DNA of 64,000 nt from Lepiota brunneoincarnata (taxonomy: Eukaryota > Basidiomycota > Agaricomycetes > Agaricales > Agaricaceae). Each line of letters begins with the position of its first letter. Position 1 is the first letter of the stretch. The stretch is from NCBI GenBank assembly GCA_023014365.1, contig JAEBUN010000005.1, positions 1,550,001 through 1,614,000 on the forward strand, read 5' to 3'. The translations under genes and the position numbers were made by a program. Of the stretch, positions 12,932-23,710 are shown in pieces. The notes under the pieces were generated by a model. It worked only from the letters and a program-made list of their open reading frames with translations, had not been told where the DNA came from and did not search any database.

Positions 12932-13914
12932 ATGTCCTGGGTCCAGAAGCTCCTCAAGATCGCCATTGCCAGTCGGCCGCCGTCTTGGACGTTTGGTCCC
13001 ATTTTGTTCGGCATCGGCGTCATCCACTCGCGTCAGATACCCAAGACTCTTCCTTTGTTGGCGCTTGCTGCGCTACAAGTCTTCTCATTGTCCATACCAC
13101 TATGCATAAGTAAGTTTTGTTTTCTCCGCTTGCTGTTTCTTTCTTAATCGGGATCCAGTTGTGTTTGGGATTAACGACGTGCACGACTACGAGTCCGATA
13201 GCCGTAACCCGCGAAAAGTCGCGAGCGGCCTGCAGGGAGGTGTGCTTGGGCCGGAATACCATTCCCCTCGTTCGTACCGCAGCCCACGTCTCTACAGTAT
13301 TCGTCATAGGTGCTTCAGTTGCTCACTCGACAACGTTACAATATCTTTGCCACGTTATGCCTACTATTCTTTGGTTGGCAATACTCCTCTCCACCTCTCC
13401 GGTTGAAAGAAGTGCCGGTAATGGATTCATTGTCAAATGGGTTGATAGTCTTCCTTGCGTGGTTTTGTGGGTTTAGTTTTTCTGGGACTCGGTCTCTCGG
13501 ACGTGCCTTCAAAGGGGTTGATGTTGGGTTTGTGCACGACCGGAGTCCATGCTTTGGGGGCTGTGATGGATGTCGATGCGGACATTGCAGCGGGGCAGAG
13601 GACAATTGCGATTGCACTGGGCAAGAGACCGACTGCGATTTTCGGCAGTCTGTGCTAGTGGGTCTTGTTCTTTTGGGTCTGGGTGCATTGTGCTCATTCA
13701 CTGGTGCAGTCTCTTGGCCGCAGCTGGGGAGGAACCCAACTCAATATTTGGTGTGTATCTTTGGGCGGGAACCTTGGTTATGCTGGTACCATGTCTCAAG
13801 GTCAACCTGGCCCAACGTTCCTTTGAGGTGATAGTATATATGTCGATCATTTGCTCGCTTATATGGTTTGCTGTACGTGTTGAGGGCATGCTGAAGGGGG
13901 TTAAGCAGGAATGA
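12932..13914 (+). CDS. UbiA-family prenyltransferase, reading frame broken several times
   Basis: Membrane enzyme of the UbiA superfamily, which transfers an isoprenoid chain to an acceptor. The first Asp-rich motif is plain: FGINDVHDYESDSRNPRK (NDxxDxxxD). Further family blocks are SSPPLRLKEVPVMDSLSNG and a second motif region, VMDVDADIAAGQRTIAIALG. The start MSWVQKLLKIAIASRPPSW and the first intron (13110-13158) are clean. Downstream, conserved blocks lie in successive frames: shifts near 13264-13267 (C4), 13311-13325, 13477-13481 (T5) and 13641-13657 cannot be removed by plausible introns without losing family residues. Near 13750 a 50-nt intron could explain the change. The gene is either a recent pseudogene or carries assembly errors. 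The substrate cannot be told from sequence. Confidence 0.72.
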
Positions 13915-14042
13915 GAGAACGCATTGCAACGCGCTGCTTGTAACAGGCGCAATCTGTGTTTCTGGTCCACAGACTGAGGACTCGTTGGCACGTGGATATA
14001 TGTAGTAATCACGGTTTCATTATATACTCTGCCTTTCGACTC

Positions 14043-17000
14043 ATGGACTACTTTTCAAAGTTCCTCAAAGGAGCAAACCAACCTGCCGTGAAATCTCCCA
14101 CCGTTGATCATGCTCTAGAATTTCACAAATCTTGGCTGTATATCAAGGTACGCTAACCTGTCTCGGCCATGTCGCCTCCCATTGACAATGTTTATTTGAG
14201 GTTAGTCAACCTTGACACAGCCAGACGAGCGACAGCTCCTGCAGGGAATCAAGTCGACGGACGTCCCTGCTCAATTGCAGTCAATGGTCGACGCGTTGGT
14301 CTGGGAATCCGCACGGACGGAGGAGGGGTAGGTCGGCCTCTTCTCACACTGGTTAATGGTGGGCTTAGCGCAAATGGTGGCAGTGGAACAGGGGCGTGTT
14401 TGGAGTACCTGCTTAAGAATGGTGCGTGCTAGCATCCTTGACGAAAATATGATAAGCTTTCTAAAGAGACGACAGACGTGCTCGGTGCTGTCGTCAAGCT
14501 AAGCGAACCAGATCGACCCTCGGGCGTTCAAGCAGAGGTTTTACGCGCCGTACAAAATATGGTTGTGCTTCTTGATGAGCAATTTCTCGTCCACTCGGCC
14601 GTGCATAGGGCCATTTTGCGGTTATTGCGCACATGTGTGGGGGATGACATCCAGGAGCAGCTGGACGGCCGTTCTCGCGTCATGGGGGCTGCTGGGAATA
14701 CTATCCGTAGTCAGCCATCAGAATATGAAGAGGATCGTGCGTCACCCTGTCTCTTCTGGATCTGTAACCGGGTTGACCATGATCACTGTAGTCGTCAACC
14801 TCCTCTGCATCTTGTGCAGCCGGATCAGGACATATCGGGAGCTTCTAATGATCTTCTTCCATGACAAGCACTGGTATCGGTCAGAGCCGCTGTTCGCTGT
14901 CGACGAGGAGGATGAGGAGGTAGAGGACGACGACAAAGCGGATGAAAGTCAAAAAGATCAACGACGGACTCCTTCTCCAACACCCTCGCAAGAGACTATC
15001 ACATCCGCTCAGCTTTCAACTGTCAACAGGAAATCAGAATACGAATTCCTCTTATTCAACTACCTCCTTCGCTTCGTTCATCGAGAAGGGAACATAGGAG
15101 AGTTCGCCCGTGCAGGTCTCCACTTTCTTATGGATGTCGCAATGTCTTCAGGCGAACCAGCTCCACAGCCTGGCGGGAACGGCTCACAGTCAGAGGAGAG
15201 CATACCCAGTGATCCAATAGCAGATGCCGCTCTCGCTCTTGCAGAGTACATCCTTGATGGAGACTTTTCCGAGGTGCTAGGCGCAGGACTCGGTGCCGTT
15301 TACTCTCTTCTCCCCTCAAAACTTGAATTTTCCCCCAAGTTCGAGGAAGGGACAGATGGGAACGCGATGATTATTGGTGCGACCGGTCCTTTGACACCCG
15401 AGTCAAAGGAAAAATTGGAATTGGAAAAAGAACGTAGTCGTGCGACTGGTGTCGAAGATGCCAATAGCCCTGATTTCAAGCAGCGGCTGGATCACTTCCT
15501 CAACCTCATGGAGTTCTTGCAGGATGTGCTGAGACGCAATGCCAAGGAGAATATTGATGCTTCTGCGCTCGTGGGTACAGCCATCGCCCAGTCGATACTA
15601 GATGCTGTTCGACGCATATTCCTCGAAAATGTACTATACCCTTCGATATTGGAGTGTTCCGACCTGGACGGTAGCGCTGTTGCGGTGATGTCCTATATAG
15701 AGGTGATGCTTCGGACCCTCCACGATGGACCACTCTCTAACCTCTTAATTACTTTCCTCGTCAACGAGGACAACGACGAGCCTCGGCCAAGTCAACGGCC
15801 TCACGCTCTTCTAACACTCGGCCATACCTCTGGTCTTCCGTCTAGTCGAAAAGCCGACGCAGCCACCAAAAATCGACGACGAAAGAGTAGTGCAATGGCA
15901 CTGCTTGAAATGGAGGCTCCCGACACAGGGAGAATGACGGAGTATTTTATGACCAGTCGGTTTACGCTAAAGGATCCTCCTCATGTCAAACCTTCGCTCC
16001 AAATCCCAGGCTACTGCCACTACTGCTCTGCAATTGCTTCAAACTGTGTTGCTTCAACATCCTCAGCTCACAACAGAGCGGATACTCATCGTAATTCCTG
16101 ATCCTACGGCGACAAGCTTCCCTCTGCCATCACTTTTCGAACCTTCCGAACCTGAGGAGGATGAAGATACGTTCAAATACCCCGCAGCCGCGGATAAAGC
16201 TTCCCACACACCTAGTAAATACGACCAACTCGTCTTCATCCAACCCCTAACGACTTATTCTACTCATGAACGTGAGATGGGGCTCTACATGAACTTGATA
16301 TCACGAGTTGATCCGTCCCATAATGGCGACACGTTCAGCACAGGATACGACTACTATTTGCACGATGCTCTGTTGTCCATTCAGTCTCAACCAGCATTCC
16401 AGATAGTCGGGGATATTGAACAGGATCTCGAGGCACGACGAAAAGTAAAGCACCGCCTCAACGTGAACGATCCCATTCTTTCGCGAGTCCTCGAATCCCT
16501 ACGATGTTTCTTCTCCAATACACCTGACTACAACATCGCTCTTACCGGTTTCCTCGCCAAACTGGCCCTCCACCCAGACCGTTCTTTGGCCGGGTGGCTA
16601 ACATTCGCCTTGGACGATACCCAATCCGAACGGGCCGCGGAGCATAGATTCAATTTATGACAATGACGACGACGATCGTTCCATTGACTTTAAGATCGAG
16701 GAAAATTTGGTGTACGAAACCAATACCCTCCCTGCCGCATCGATGGACGAGAACTCGCGTCCGGTTGTTCACACTATCTACCACGGTCTCGTGAATCAGC
16801 TCGAACGCTACAGACAGCTCGTCGATAACTTTGACAAGTTCCTTTTGGAACGCCGACAAGGCCTCCTTTTCTCCGAGAACCTCACTGACGCGCTCAGCCT
16901 CTCTCTGGATATCTCCTCCGAAGATGTCTTACAACCACCCGTAAATTCTCCACCACCCGCACAGCAAACACCCACGAAACCAAAGGCTAAATCAAAGACG

Positions 17001-17504
17001 TCGTCGTCGTTTGTGTCGTTCTTGACTCCGAGGAAGAATAAAGCGGCGGCGGCGTCCCCGCGTCCAAGCACGCCTGAGGTATCTACGCCTTCGCGCAAGG
17101 GTGGTGGTGGGGGCGGTAATACTGTGTCCGCAAGTCCATTTGGGCCACATTATCAACACACCGCATCAATCAAGGTTGAGCCTTTCGTTGCACCTGTACC
17201 TTCATCAGGGCCCTGGACACCTGTAAGGACGCGCAAGTGGAATGCAGAGGAGGAAGATGTGTTTGGTTCTGGGTGGTCCGAACGGACGAGTGGACCTATC
17301 CGAAGCTCGGATTCCTGGCATGATGAGCCCCTAGAGGAGGAGGAGGGGGATAACGATGGGAACAAGCAGTCGGGGGGGAGGAAAAGAATTACCCTATCGC
17401 AGTTGCTGGACAACGTTGTGATTTTGGAGGAGAGCATCAAGGAACTGGTAGCGATTATTCATGCAAGGAGGAGCTTGGGGATAGATTCTGTTCGGTACCT
17501 GTAA
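14043..17504 (+). CDS. FHIP / RAI16-like protein (FTS-Hook-FHIP complex type), two frame breaks
   Basis: Large helical protein of the RAI16-like/FAM160 family. In animals and filamentous fungi such proteins link Hook adaptors and dynein to early endosomes. Blocks in order: DHALEFHKSWLYIK, GIKSTDVPAQLQSMVDALVW, TGACLEYLLKNDVLGAVVKL, LVNLLCILCSRIRTYRELL, EYEFLLFNYLLRFVHREGNI, LRSKSQATATTALQLLQTVL, LAKLALHPDRSLAGWLTF and VHTIYHGLVNQLERYRQLVD. A low-complexity Ser/Pro/Lys tail and a closing helix follow. Introns sit in the first 800 bases; the rest is nearly continuous. Two +1 shifts interrupt it: at about 15975 (FTLKD to LLMSNLRSKS, one extra C) and between about 16632 and 16650 (before SIDSIYDNDDDD). 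The endosomal role is taken from the family. Confidence 0.82.
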
Positions 17505-17642
17505 GATTTACCATGATACCCTATACATTCAGGATGCCTTTCAATTGTCTAGAGGGAACACTGGAAATCCAGGGCAATAATAAGGGAATAAATACATCAT
17601 AGTACAATATCGACGAAGACTAGCAAATATGGCAGGGGTATT

Positions 17643-18790
17643 CTATTTGACGGGTTTGCGTCCCTTCTTAGCCGACCTACTATTCGAGGCAGGTTTGGAG
17701 GACTTAGACTTGTCGCCAAACAGCTTCTCCTGTATCTTGGCAAACTCCTCGTCATTGATTTCCGGCGGACCCTCCGGTTCTCCTCGCGCCTTCTTGGTAG
17801 AAATCTCTTCGTCGTCATCATCTGTACGTCCACGTTTTTTACCTTTGCCGACTTTCTTGCCTGCCCCTGTCCCTCCATACTTCGCAGCAAGATTATCAAA
17901 GAAAGAGTCCATGTCCTTTGCTTTTTGTTGATTTCTCTTTAGTATCAGGGCCTGTAGAGCTGATGTATCCTCTTCTTCCTCATTACTATTCTTGGCGGCC
18001 TTGGCTTTGCCTCTGGGCTTGCTCTTCCGTTCACCAACCTTCCCACTACCATAGAATTCGTCCCACACTCCTAGTTCTTTGGCCAGCGTCTCAGCCTCCC
18101 TGGCTTCTTTCTCACTTTCCTTCTTGCGTACTAGCCGAGCCTTTTCGTCCTTGATGCCTTTCTCCCACTGAGTCATTTCGGGTAGTCCACCCTTGTTGAT
18201 AAGTTCGGTTATGGCGATGATGAAGCGAGGCTCATCTTCGATTGTCGAGTGAGGGATATGATTCATAATCTCGCCTATTGAACCCTTGGTTTCGAGGTAC
18301 GCGTTCTTCAGGTCCTCGATTTCCTCGCTCGAGCCTGTTTGGTTCAATCAGAGCACAATGGATAAGCAAACTAATGGAACGGCATACCTTGATATTCCTT
18401 CTTCATCTCATCCAATTTTCCGCGCGTGACACGCTCAAACAACTCCTCAAAATAGGCCTCCCAGCCATCCTCGCCCGCACCAAGATCGAATGCCTCGCTC
18501 GTGCTCCCGGTCTTATCATATCTCTCCCTCCGTTTATCATCACTCAGAACCGCGTATGCAAAGCCTATTTGCTGGAACCTGATCGACGCGTCTGCTTTGG
18601 CCTGTTCGCTCGCTGCGGCGTGTCTGTCAGGGTGGCAGACGAGCGCAAGACGACGGTAGGCTTTCTTGATCTCATCGAGCGTGGCTTTGCTCGTGAGGTG
18701 CAAGACTGCGTAGAGGTCAACGGATTCTTGGTCTGGGAAGAATTGGGATATTGGGTCTTGGTCGTCCATGATGTTGTTGGGTGTGCTCAA
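17643..18790 (-). CDS. DnaJC9-like J-domain protein
   Basis: Nuclear J-protein family in which the human member DNAJC9 is a histone chaperone that recruits Hsp70. Exon 1 runs 18790-18388 and exon 2 18334-17643, with an intron of 53 nt. The J-domain occupies roughly residues 20-95 with DLYAVLHLTSKATLDEIKKA and an intact HPD (CHPDRH). After it come an EAYFEELFERVT block and a conserved segment SIGEIMNHIPHSTIEDEPRF typical of DNAJC9. The rest is a long Lys/Glu-rich helix with a basic, Ser/Lys-rich C-terminus (KKGRKPVK). An alternative start is the internal ATG seven codons later. The gene lies 60 bp upstream of the 3' end of the next minus-strand gene. Assignment is good; histone binding is inferred from the family. 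Confidence 0.85.
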
Positions 18791-18850
18791 TGAAGATGGT
18801 AGAGGAACACGTGATCACGCGTCTTGATCAATTAATAACTATATGTGTAT

Positions 18851-19517
18851 TTACCACCCAAACCAAGTCCATATGGCTCTCTCGACCTCCTGCCCAACTT
18901 GATTCAACCCGCTCCTCGTCCAAACCACGAACCATACGACCGCAAGTCCACAGCCATAGCCAACTCCCACCGAAACTTGTGCCCACGTGTGATACCCAAG
19001 CCACACCCTTGACATCATTATAGCCACAGCCCAAGGCAATGCCACGAGCGGGGCGAGCACCCTTGAAACAAAGGGGTTCTGCGGAAGTGTCTGGTGGATG
19101 GGGAGGTATTGACTCGAGAGGAGAATGGACGTCGCGAAGAAAGATATGGTTGCTGAATGCGTACTTGGCATCCTGGTTTTCCAGGGGCTGCACTAAGGGC
19201 TAGTTCGACTCGGAAACTAGAATGGCTTACCCGTACGATGCCTTTAGCTTGCGCTGAAGTGTGAGGGGCGGTCTTGGCTGTCGGATTGCCCTTTTGACGA
19301 GTTTGACGGTGATGCTACATGTTACTGCTCCCACTACGAAATATGCGACTCCGGAAGATCTCATAAAAAGGAGGACTCCCGCCGCCAACGACGTAACGAT
19401 GGCATTTGTCTGTAATATTTGAGTCGTCAAGAATAGTGTTAGGTAGCTCAAATTCAAACATGCCTTATCCAAGAAGGAGAGTGAGAGGTGGGCCAGCCAA
19501 TGGCTCTCCTTTTCCAT
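18851..19517 (-). CDS. PAP2-family membrane lipid phosphatase (dolichyldiphosphatase-like)
   Basis: Integral membrane phosphatase with all three PAP2 signatures: KLVKRAIRQPRP (C1, KxxxxxxRP), YGMPSTHSA (C2, PSxH) and SRVWLGYHTWAQV (C3, SRxxxxxHxxxD-like). The last acid is replaced here by Gln/Ala, as in dolichyldiphosphatase relatives, which have HTWxQV. C1 and C2 meet at a clean splice: exon end TAC GG at about 19228 and acceptor ccag just before the ATG-CCA at 19171. The start is taken at MEKESHWLAHLSLS (19517), from which an intron of about 55 nt with a poorly defined donor leads to TNAIVTSLAAGVLLF. Hydrophobic helices flank each motif. Likely ER membrane, acting on dolichyl or phosphatidyl (di)phosphates; the exact substrate is not decided by the sequence. 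Confidence 0.78.
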
Positions 19518-20233
19518 TGAACAAACGAAACAGATGAAAAGTAACAACTCGGGTACATCAAGAAGTTGTTGCCAAGCACAGACAAACTGTGATATACGAG
19601 AGCTTATGCACGTCCGATGAACGGAAATTACAAAAGTAGACGAAGAAAACAAAACAGACTCAAGAGAAAAACATGGTACAAGGTATGACACAAGACTGGG
19701 AATAGATCCGCATACGACACTATATTCAATGGTCATGATAGATGAGTTCGAAATCCTCAGAGCTGGGGGTATAAAAAGGTGCATCTACTCTATGGATAAC
19801 CGGGGGCCGAGAGGTGCACCCTGGTATTGACCCATGTTGGTTGAATTGGCGGTGGAGTACTTTGGTCGAGCGGATACAGCTGAAGCATCACGATCAGGAT
19901 CCGTACTCAAACCCAATTACCGAAAAACGAGCTCACTTTGAACTTTGGAGGTTTGGAGTCCCTGATCAAAGTCGGAGAAGCAACGTAGTCCAACGGCAAA
20001 TGTGGCGAATAGCAGCAAGAACGCGACAATTGCTACAAGCAAATGTTGAGTGCAAACATCTTGCATGGATCTTGTTGATACTCACTGAAGATGGTGAGCG
20101 TGGCACGAGTTGTCTCATACTGTTCACGAGACCCTGGTTGGTAGAAACGAACAAGCTTATACACTGGTAACGTGTCAATCGGGGCCAAATTATGGAGGGG
20201 GTGATTGCTTACAGACTATGGAAGACGAATCAG

Positions 20234-21480
20234 TTACCCATGTCCTTCACGGAAAAGATCATGAAACTTACAGTAACTCAGGGCAGCTAACATCAGGACA
20301 AGAGACATCGACATAATCCTGAGGTAGAGCTGAACCTCCATATGATCATCCAGAGATGATTCACACACACCACTTGATTTCACGTTGAACGGCAAGTCCA
20401 CAAAGGACCAACAGTACAAGGACAACAGGAATGGCAGCAACGGTAACACCGAATTCCGCCTCGTTCCTTGCGAGCACAACAATAAGCAACTAGATTATAT
20501 ATGGGCCCATGGTACATCACAACGAATGGAGGGAAGACTTGCCTGCATAGTCACTCCGGTGAAGCAGAAGAAGTCAAATTTAAGAAGACAGATCATGATT
20601 TGGTAGTACTGGTACATAGCTTCACTAAACGTGAGCACAGGGTTGTGTGAAGATCTGAAGTGGGACGTACTCTTCATCTTGGGGTTGGCTCCAACAACAT
20701 GGAAGATGGCCCAACTAACTTATGATCAATGCCTGCTAGGATGCTGCCTCACTAACGTGCATACCCGAACTCGGCATAGAGTTGTTTTATCCAGAATAGC
20801 ATGAGGAACCATGCGGCAGCTATGACACATGGTGCGACGATAAGGAACGGCTGTACCCTGCGCCACAGCGTCCCGGGACCACCGCATTGCTGTCGGAAAA
20901 AAAATATCAGAAGGCTGATCGCTTGCATGAGAATGGAGGAACTGACAGCAAAGTCTGTCCTCCAATCACAATTCGCTCGCATTACCAAGGCCGTTCTTGT
21001 TTGATGTACTTGGAGCGCCGCGAATACCATAAGGGCAAGGTGAAAGACTGGACGATGACACGTATTAGTGGTCTGACCACTTGTTCGGGAGAGCAAGACG
21101 TACTCAGGATGCCAATAAGCTGTATGATATTCCGTAGTCGAAGTGCATCGAAAGCCATAAAAAGCTCGAAGATCCTTTTAAGCAGCCATTGATCAGTCCA
21201 CTAGAGAAGAAAGGCAGGCAATAGAAGGAACATACTCCGCCAGGGCGAAGAGCGCGAGGTAGCATGGCAGCGTCTAATACCCACCTCTGAGCATTGTTAG
21301 GGTCCACTAATAAATACACGGGCGTACTTTGTATCTTGCCAGGTCAAAGTTGACCTCTCCCCGTACCTAACGTAGCATAAGGCTGTTGAGCCGGAAAAAA
21401 AAACGGATCCGGAGAGTAGGACACACCATCCCGAAGGTAATTGCCACCATGACCAACACCACGATGGCTTCTACACTCCC
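20234..21480 (-). CDS. Seven-pass-like membrane protein, function unknown
   Basis: Minus-strand gene of many short exons, most of them hydrophobic: AIVVLVMVAITFGM, FHLALMVFAALQVHQTRTA, FAVSSSILMQAISLLIFFF, QPFLIVAPCVIAAAWFLMLF, YYQIMICLLKFDFFCFTGVT, GVTVAAIPVVLVLLVLCGLA and IMSMSLVLMLAALSY. This gives about seven helices. Between the fifth and sixth an intron is best placed at 20542-20460 with a GC donor (gcaagt), joining VTMQ to AEFGVTVAAIP in frame. The 5' end near 21480 and the 3' end (possibly below 20234, after another exon) are not fixed. The protein resembles a large basidiomycete family of hypothetical multi-pass proteins; I do not recognise a transporter or receptor motif. Confidence 0.5.
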
Positions 21481-21905
21481 ACAAGAACAACTCGTTGGTT
21501 CTAGAAAATCTCAATATAAACAGGTTTACTAACGGATTGTGACTGCACACGGGGAATATCATCGTCAATCGTTTCGCATCTTCGGTCCTACGAACAATAG
21601 AGACGCACTTGTGAGGATGAAAGCACGCTGTGCCCTGGTGGCCAGGAGAGGTTCCGCCGCCATTATGCTTGGTCTGAAGCTTTCCCGGGCTCAGGTATCC
21701 GCTCGCTTGCGGGTGAGAATGAACAAGGATGAGTACTTGCGAGAGAAGATGATAGTATGGAGTTTGGACCCCTCGGTGAGCGCTGCAAGCGAATCTCGGC
21801 GGCTCTTACCGAACATCAACACAGCTTTCCACTTCTGGACTGCCTCCCAGAATCACCATATGTAAATTCAAAATAAAGTGCTATTCGATATTGCATAGCC
21901 GTTGT

Positions 21906-23589
21906 CTAGAATTCCACTCCCCTCTCTATACTCTCATGTACCAACCACGCAGCGTGTTGCTGTTCGCGCCAGAGCACAACCAAACATCTTCTCAGGTAAT
22001 GGACCCACGAATCCACTGGCCACTCCCTGCCAACTTTATTCAGGTTGTCCAAATTGACGCCCGTCTCGTTGTCAATGCCGAGGCACAGCTTATCCAATGT
22101 CTCCCTCCACGCTACCTCGTTCTCCGGAGAGACGGTATTTCGATTTCCTAGTATCGTGCCACGCCACGTCCGTACGATCTCGTGGTCGTTGTGTGGAGGC
22201 AAAATTCTATCAAAGGGCACCGAATGATACAGACGAAGGGCCGATACAAGGCGAAATGATGGATGGGCCGGTTCTGGAGTTGAGTGTATAGTCCACTCAC
22301 TGAGAAACAAAGGTGAGCGTCGTATGTTATCCGCGTATGTTGGATAAAACGTTACCCCCAATAATTCGAAGCCTTCAGGAGCTCCTCCATCCACTTCCCA
22401 ATATTTCCTCTCTTTGCAAAGAAACGTTGAGTACGCCACAGGACATCCGCCTCGCACTCCGATTGTCCGTCTGTCAAGACTTCCACGTCCAATTCATTGA
22501 CGAAACCATATTCAGAGAATAATGTCCGGTTCGAATGGGCACCATACTTTAGAAAGACTTCCTCCCCACGACGCATAGTTTTGTTGGCTGGCGAAAGCAG
22601 AACAAAGTCATCCCCTATGGATCTTGCCGGTGCTTGATCCCAGGTTTCCGCTTGCGACGGCTGTGGATAGCTGGTTGGTAGGTGATTTGAATGATTCGCA
22701 AAATCCAAGACGGGACACATGGTCGTGTTATTCGAGTCCTTGCGTGTCTGGCAGAGCCTGTGGTAAATGCACCGTGTGTTGACTATGCAGAGGTCTCATC
22801 AGCACTCTAAGTGCTGGAGAACAGGAGAAAGGCGACCTGCCATTGAGCCATCCCCATAGAAATTCGAGTGCGACCGCCACCGAGTCCAGTCGCTGCAGTT
22901 TTCGTCCCCGCGTTTCCGCAGCCGCAAGTAATTTAGGGTTGTCTCGCTGGTGAACGTCAACGCAGGTTTGCGGTGTACTATTCCGAAGGTCAAGATGTGC
23001 TCAACTGACCAAGTACTGAGAAACTCGCTCCCAGTCTGCTTGAAAGCGGGCTGACACCTTTTCGAGGGACCCCAACACACCTTTGGGCACATGCTCAAGT
23101 AAATCATGTCCAATCTCCAGGTTTTCCGACTCGGCGCGGGGGTCCCGGGGTCTGGTGAGCCATGTAAGTGGGTGTGCATCAACGTCATGAGGGAGGACTG
23201 AAATGTAAGGACCAAACACAGCGTCTTTGGAGGGATGGTTCGGAGAGCTAGGTCGATGGAGAAAAAGGTGTAAAGACATGATTTGAGTGGCTGTTAGTTT
23301 CGGCCGAGCCTTAGGATAGAGTCCAACGAGGGTACGGATATTCATCAATGCCTTGGCAGGTATCTTGAACAGCGGCGTTGAGGGTGGTATTTCTTGGAGG
23401 GTGAATAAACCATAGCCAGCGCCTGGTGTAGGGTCGTCAACGGTCAGAGCTTGGGAGTTGTAGGGTCTGGTCCTTCTTGCCTGGGGTTTTCCTGGCTTCT
23501 ACGAGGACGCTACTAGTATCCATGCCTTTCTCTCCGAGCCACTGGACCAGTGAGTTCCAATGTGGGTGGACAGATGGTGTACCCGACAT
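21906..23589 (-). CDS. SET-domain lysine methyltransferase of the RKM/SETD3/SETD6 (Rubisco-LSMT) type
   Basis: Cytosolic or nuclear protein-lysine methyltransferase. The start MSGTPSVHPHWNSLVQWLGE is at 23589. The N-terminal SET part has GAGYGLFTLQEIPPSTPLFK and MSLHLFLHRPSSP; the core has NTRCIYHRL, MCPVLDFANHSNH (SAM-binding NH) and MRRGEEVFLKYGAHSNRTLF with SEYGF, including the conserved Tyr of the active site. A helical C-terminal domain (substrate-binding fold of LSMTs) ends at 21906. Introns lie near 22990, 22800 and 22330. Between VLVEARK and the GAGYGLF block the frame shifts by +1, near the G4T4 run at 23483-23490 (an A4C4 run on the coding strand); no splice signal fits. Targets of this family include ribosomal proteins and actin; the target here cannot be read from sequence. 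Confidence 0.8.
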
Positions 23590-23710
23590 GAAACGGTGTG
23601 TGGGATAAGTAAGTTCAGCGCGCCAATCACGCGGCTTCCATCGATGGGCGAGTGATAAATTCCATACTGAGGGCTCTCACACAGAAAGACACTGGGTTAT
23701 TCTCATCACC

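Noticed and set aside
13203..13309. A 68-nt intron (ggt/gtgctt ... catag/gtg) as an explanation for the UbiA frame change
   Set aside because: It would keep frame but deletes a stretch (GPEYHS, LVRTAAHVS) that fits the family between the two motifs; frameshifts explain the sequence better.
21539..21865. Plus-strand 108-codon frame between the membrane-protein and SET genes
   Set aside because: No recognisable features; most likely chance, antisense to untranslated DNA.
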